Source: an uncultured Methylococcaceae bacterium (lineage in GTDB: Bacteria; Pseudomonadota; Gammaproteobacteria; Methylococcales; Methylomonadaceae). From it: a stretch of DNA of 8,903 nucleotides. This document shows, one piece after another, positions 7,457 through 8,903 of the stretch (position 1 is the stretch's first letter; each line of letters begins with the position of its first letter). Under the pieces are notes generated by a model that was not told the origin of the DNA, searched no databases, and worked only from the letters and a program-made list of their open reading frames with translations. The position numbers and the translations under genes are program-made. Location of the stretch: assembly GCA_913009515.1 (NCBI GenBank), contig CAJVYO010000054.1, positions 1 to 8,903 on the forward strand, in the 5' to 3' direction.

Positions 7457-8185
7457 CTATTTAATTTTTTTTGTTATTATCGACGTCGCTGTATCACTGT
7501 CCATCAACCTAGCCATTGCAAAATCAGATTGATAATTTTTAGCCGCTTCAATCGGAATATAATGATAGTTACGCTTAATGGCTTTAATCGCATACGCCGC
7601 TATATTTAATTCATGTTTACGTCGTTCGCTATCGAAAGCCGTGCGTTTTGAATCATCAAAATTAAACCCTGCCGCCACTTCCACTTCAAAATTTAATAAC
7701 CGTAACCAATCCTGAATACGAGTGCGAGTCATTAGACTCGGTAACCACGGTGTTTCAGGCACGCGATGACGCATATATTGTAAATTAATATAAATATTCC
7801 ACGGATTAAAACTCAATATAATTAATTTACCTTCAGGCTTTAAAATACGCTCTACTTCACGTAATACCTGATGTTTATCAGTTTCGAATTCTAATAAATG
7901 CGGTAAAATAATTAAATCCACGGAGGCTTCTTTAATAGGCAAAAAATCACTTTCAGCCTTAATTAAACAGTGTTGATTTTGTGGTCGCTGTTCATCATCA
8001 AGCACCACAAAAGATTGATAAAACTCACTTTCAATAAAATCATTTTCCCAGCCTAATGCACCAATTTGCACGATAACCTGCTTACAACTTACCGCCATAG
8101 CATGCTCTAAAAATTTTGCTTCCTGACGCTGCAAAATTCGTCCTTTAGGGCTTAAAAACCAATCAATTAATACTTTACGATGCAT
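7457..8185 (-). CDS. YafS-type class I SAM-dependent methyltransferase
   Basis: The product has 242 residues from the ATG at 8183-8185. A TTG two codons upstream (8191) also opens the frame, but I prefer the ATG. The N-terminus WFLSPKGRILQRQEAKFL (residues 9-26) is typical of the methyltransferases encoded beside rnhA. The SAM-binding fold shows a degenerate motif I, VIVQIGALGW (37-46), then LPIKEASVDLIILPHLLEF (82-100), VLREVERILKPEGKLIILSF (107-126) with NP following, and LLNFEV (163-168). E. coli YafS shares the S-V-D, L-R-E and F-N-P pattern and the same position next to rnhA. The substrate is unknown. The protein ends in a lysine-rich tail encoded by an A8 run. It is the first gene of the operon with rnhA and sbcB and is divergent from mobB. 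Confidence 0.9.
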   Translation of the reverse strand: MHRKVLIDWFLSPKGRILQRQEAKFLEHAMAVSCKQVIVQIGALGWENDFIESEFYQSFVVLDDEQRPQNQHCLIKAESDFLPIKEASVDLIILPHLLEFETDKHQVLREVERILKPEGKLIILSFNPWNIYINLQYMRHRVPETPWLPSLMTRTRIQDWLRLLNFEVEVAAGFNFDDSKRTAFDSERRKHELNIAAYAIKAIKRNYHYIPIEAAKNYQSDFAMARLMDSDTATSIITKKIK

Positions 8186-8225
8186 TATCAATCACACTCA
8201 TCAGCTGAATCCAATAAATTAACGT

Positions 8226-8232
8226 TATAATA
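8226..8232. promoter_or_regulatory. Shared -10 region of divergent mobB and methyltransferase promoters
   Basis: The plus strand reads TATAAT at 8226-8231 and the minus strand reads TATTAT at 8232-8227. Both are acceptable -10 boxes, 38 bases from the mobB ATG and about 41 bases from the methyltransferase ATG. Neither has a good -35 at standard spacing. This is the only -10 I find in the spacer between the two genes. Confidence 0.45.
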
Positions 8233-8269
8233 CCATTTTAATTTATTTTTTAAGTCACTACATCCATTT

Positions 8270-8794
8270 ATGAATAATGCGCTCTGTCCTATTCTTGGCT
8301 TTTCTGCTCCCAGCGGCACTGGAAAAACCACCCTGCTCAGTCAGCTCATTCCGCTCTTAAAAAAAAATAATGTACGAGTCGGTTTAATCAAACATAGTCA
8401 TCATAATTTTCAAATAGATAAACCCGGTAAAGATAGTTTTCGTTTACGTGAAGCCGGAGCAACGCCTGTTATGTTAGTTTCCAGTCATCGGCGTGCTATT
8501 ATCACTGAATTTGCAGAACCGACAGAACCTAATTTAAATGAACAACTCGCGTATTTTGACCAAACTGAGTTAGATTTAATATTAGTCGAGGGTTTTAAAG
8601 CCGAAAGCTTTCCTAAAATTGAATTACATCGTTCTAGTTTGTCGCAGGCACTCCGTTACCCTGATGACGATGCCATTATCGCGGTTGCCAGTGATGAGCC
8701 ATTAGCCTTATCACGCAACATCCCTCTATTAGATTTAAATAATATTTCACAAATTACCGATTTTATTTTACACACGATATTAAAACATGACTGA
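8270..8794 (+). CDS. mobB: Molybdenum cofactor guanylyltransferase partner MobB
   Basis: The product has 174 residues, a normal length for MobB. MobB is a GTP-binding P-loop protein that helps MobA form the guanine dinucleotide form of the molybdenum cofactor. The P-loop is APSGTGKT at 13-20, followed by GLIKHSHHNFQIDKPGKDSF (38-57), the family's conserved KH...D.PGKDS segment. The Walker B-like stretch DLILVEGFK (102-110) is followed by FPKIE (114-118). No Shine-Dalgarno sequence precedes the ATG; the leader is pyrimidine- and AT-rich. The moeA start lies inside the last codons, an 8-base overlap that implies one mRNA and coupled translation. The downstream moeA confirms a cofactor role. No mobA is visible in the window. 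Confidence 0.95.
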   Translation: MNNALCPILGFSAPSGTGKTTLLSQLIPLLKKNNVRVGLIKHSHHNFQIDKPGKDSFRLREAGATPVMLVSSHRRAIITEFAEPTEPNLNEQLAYFDQTELDLILVEGFKAESFPKIELHRSSLSQALRYPDDDAIIAVASDEPLALSRNIPLLDLNNISQITDFILHTILKHD

Positions 8795-8903
8795 CACTTG
8801 TTATCACTCTTCGCTTATTAGTCTTGACGATGCCTTACAACGTATTGCTAAAAACCTAACGCCTATTAAACTAGCTGAACAACAAACGCTTAAACAAAGT
8901 TTA
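8787..8903 (+). CDS. moeA: Molybdopterin molybdenumtransferase MoeA, N-terminus only
   Basis: An ATG at 8787 opens a frame to the window edge, 39 residues. LISLDDALQRIAKNLTPIKL (residues 10-29) matches the usual MoeA start, where S-x-x-x-A-L-x-x-I/L is followed by a short helix and the beginning of domain III. MoeA inserts molybdate into adenylylated molybdopterin. The gene overlaps the end of mobB by 8 bases, and no separate promoter or strong ribosome binding site is visible. The catalytic regions lie outside the window, so the call rests on the N-terminus and the neighbouring mobB. Confidence 0.85.
   Translation, partial: MTDTCYHSSLISLDDALQRIAKNLTPIKLAEQQTLKQSL

Overview
The window looks like ordinary chromosome from an AT-rich gammaproteobacterium. 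Three things point there: a YafS-type methyltransferase directly upstream of rnhA, an ExoI-type SbcB that aligns with the E. coli enzyme along its length, and a DUF2782 protein. I cannot name the genus. No phage, plasmid, CRISPR or intact insertion-sequence signal is visible.

Left part (1-3812, minus strand): a two-gene operon. A small exported DUF2782 protein (3486-3812) comes first. It is followed by a very large exported/membrane protein of at least 1150 residues (3451 down to the window edge, still open). The large protein belongs to a family I recognise by motif (a WLDFDG block followed by membrane helices) but cannot name or assign a function. It is the least understood part of the window and shows repeated beta-rich modules.

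Middle (3910-5483): a tRNA-Lys(UUU) gene with its own promoter and terminator on the plus strand converges on an RhlE-type DEAD-box RNA helicase on the minus strand. A short REP-like palindrome lies between them. The helicase has its own extended -10 promoter, which places the start at the ATG at 5436 rather than at an upstream TTG.

Right part (5570-8185, minus strand): a tight three-gene operon, methyltransferase - rnhA - sbcB, with gaps of 1 and 2 bases. RNase HI removes RNA from RNA:DNA hybrids and ExoI digests single-stranded DNA from the 3' end, so the operon is partly a nucleic-acid maintenance unit. SbcB occupies the position where relatives often have dnaQ.

Right edge (8270-8903, plus strand): mobB and the start of moeA overlap and are transcribed divergently from the methyltransferase operon. 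Both belong to molybdenum cofactor biosynthesis. The short divergent spacer carries a -10 element readable on both strands.

The strongest candidate for undescribed biology is the DUF2782 plus giant protein pair. The rest is mostly known housekeeping genes with some local oddities.
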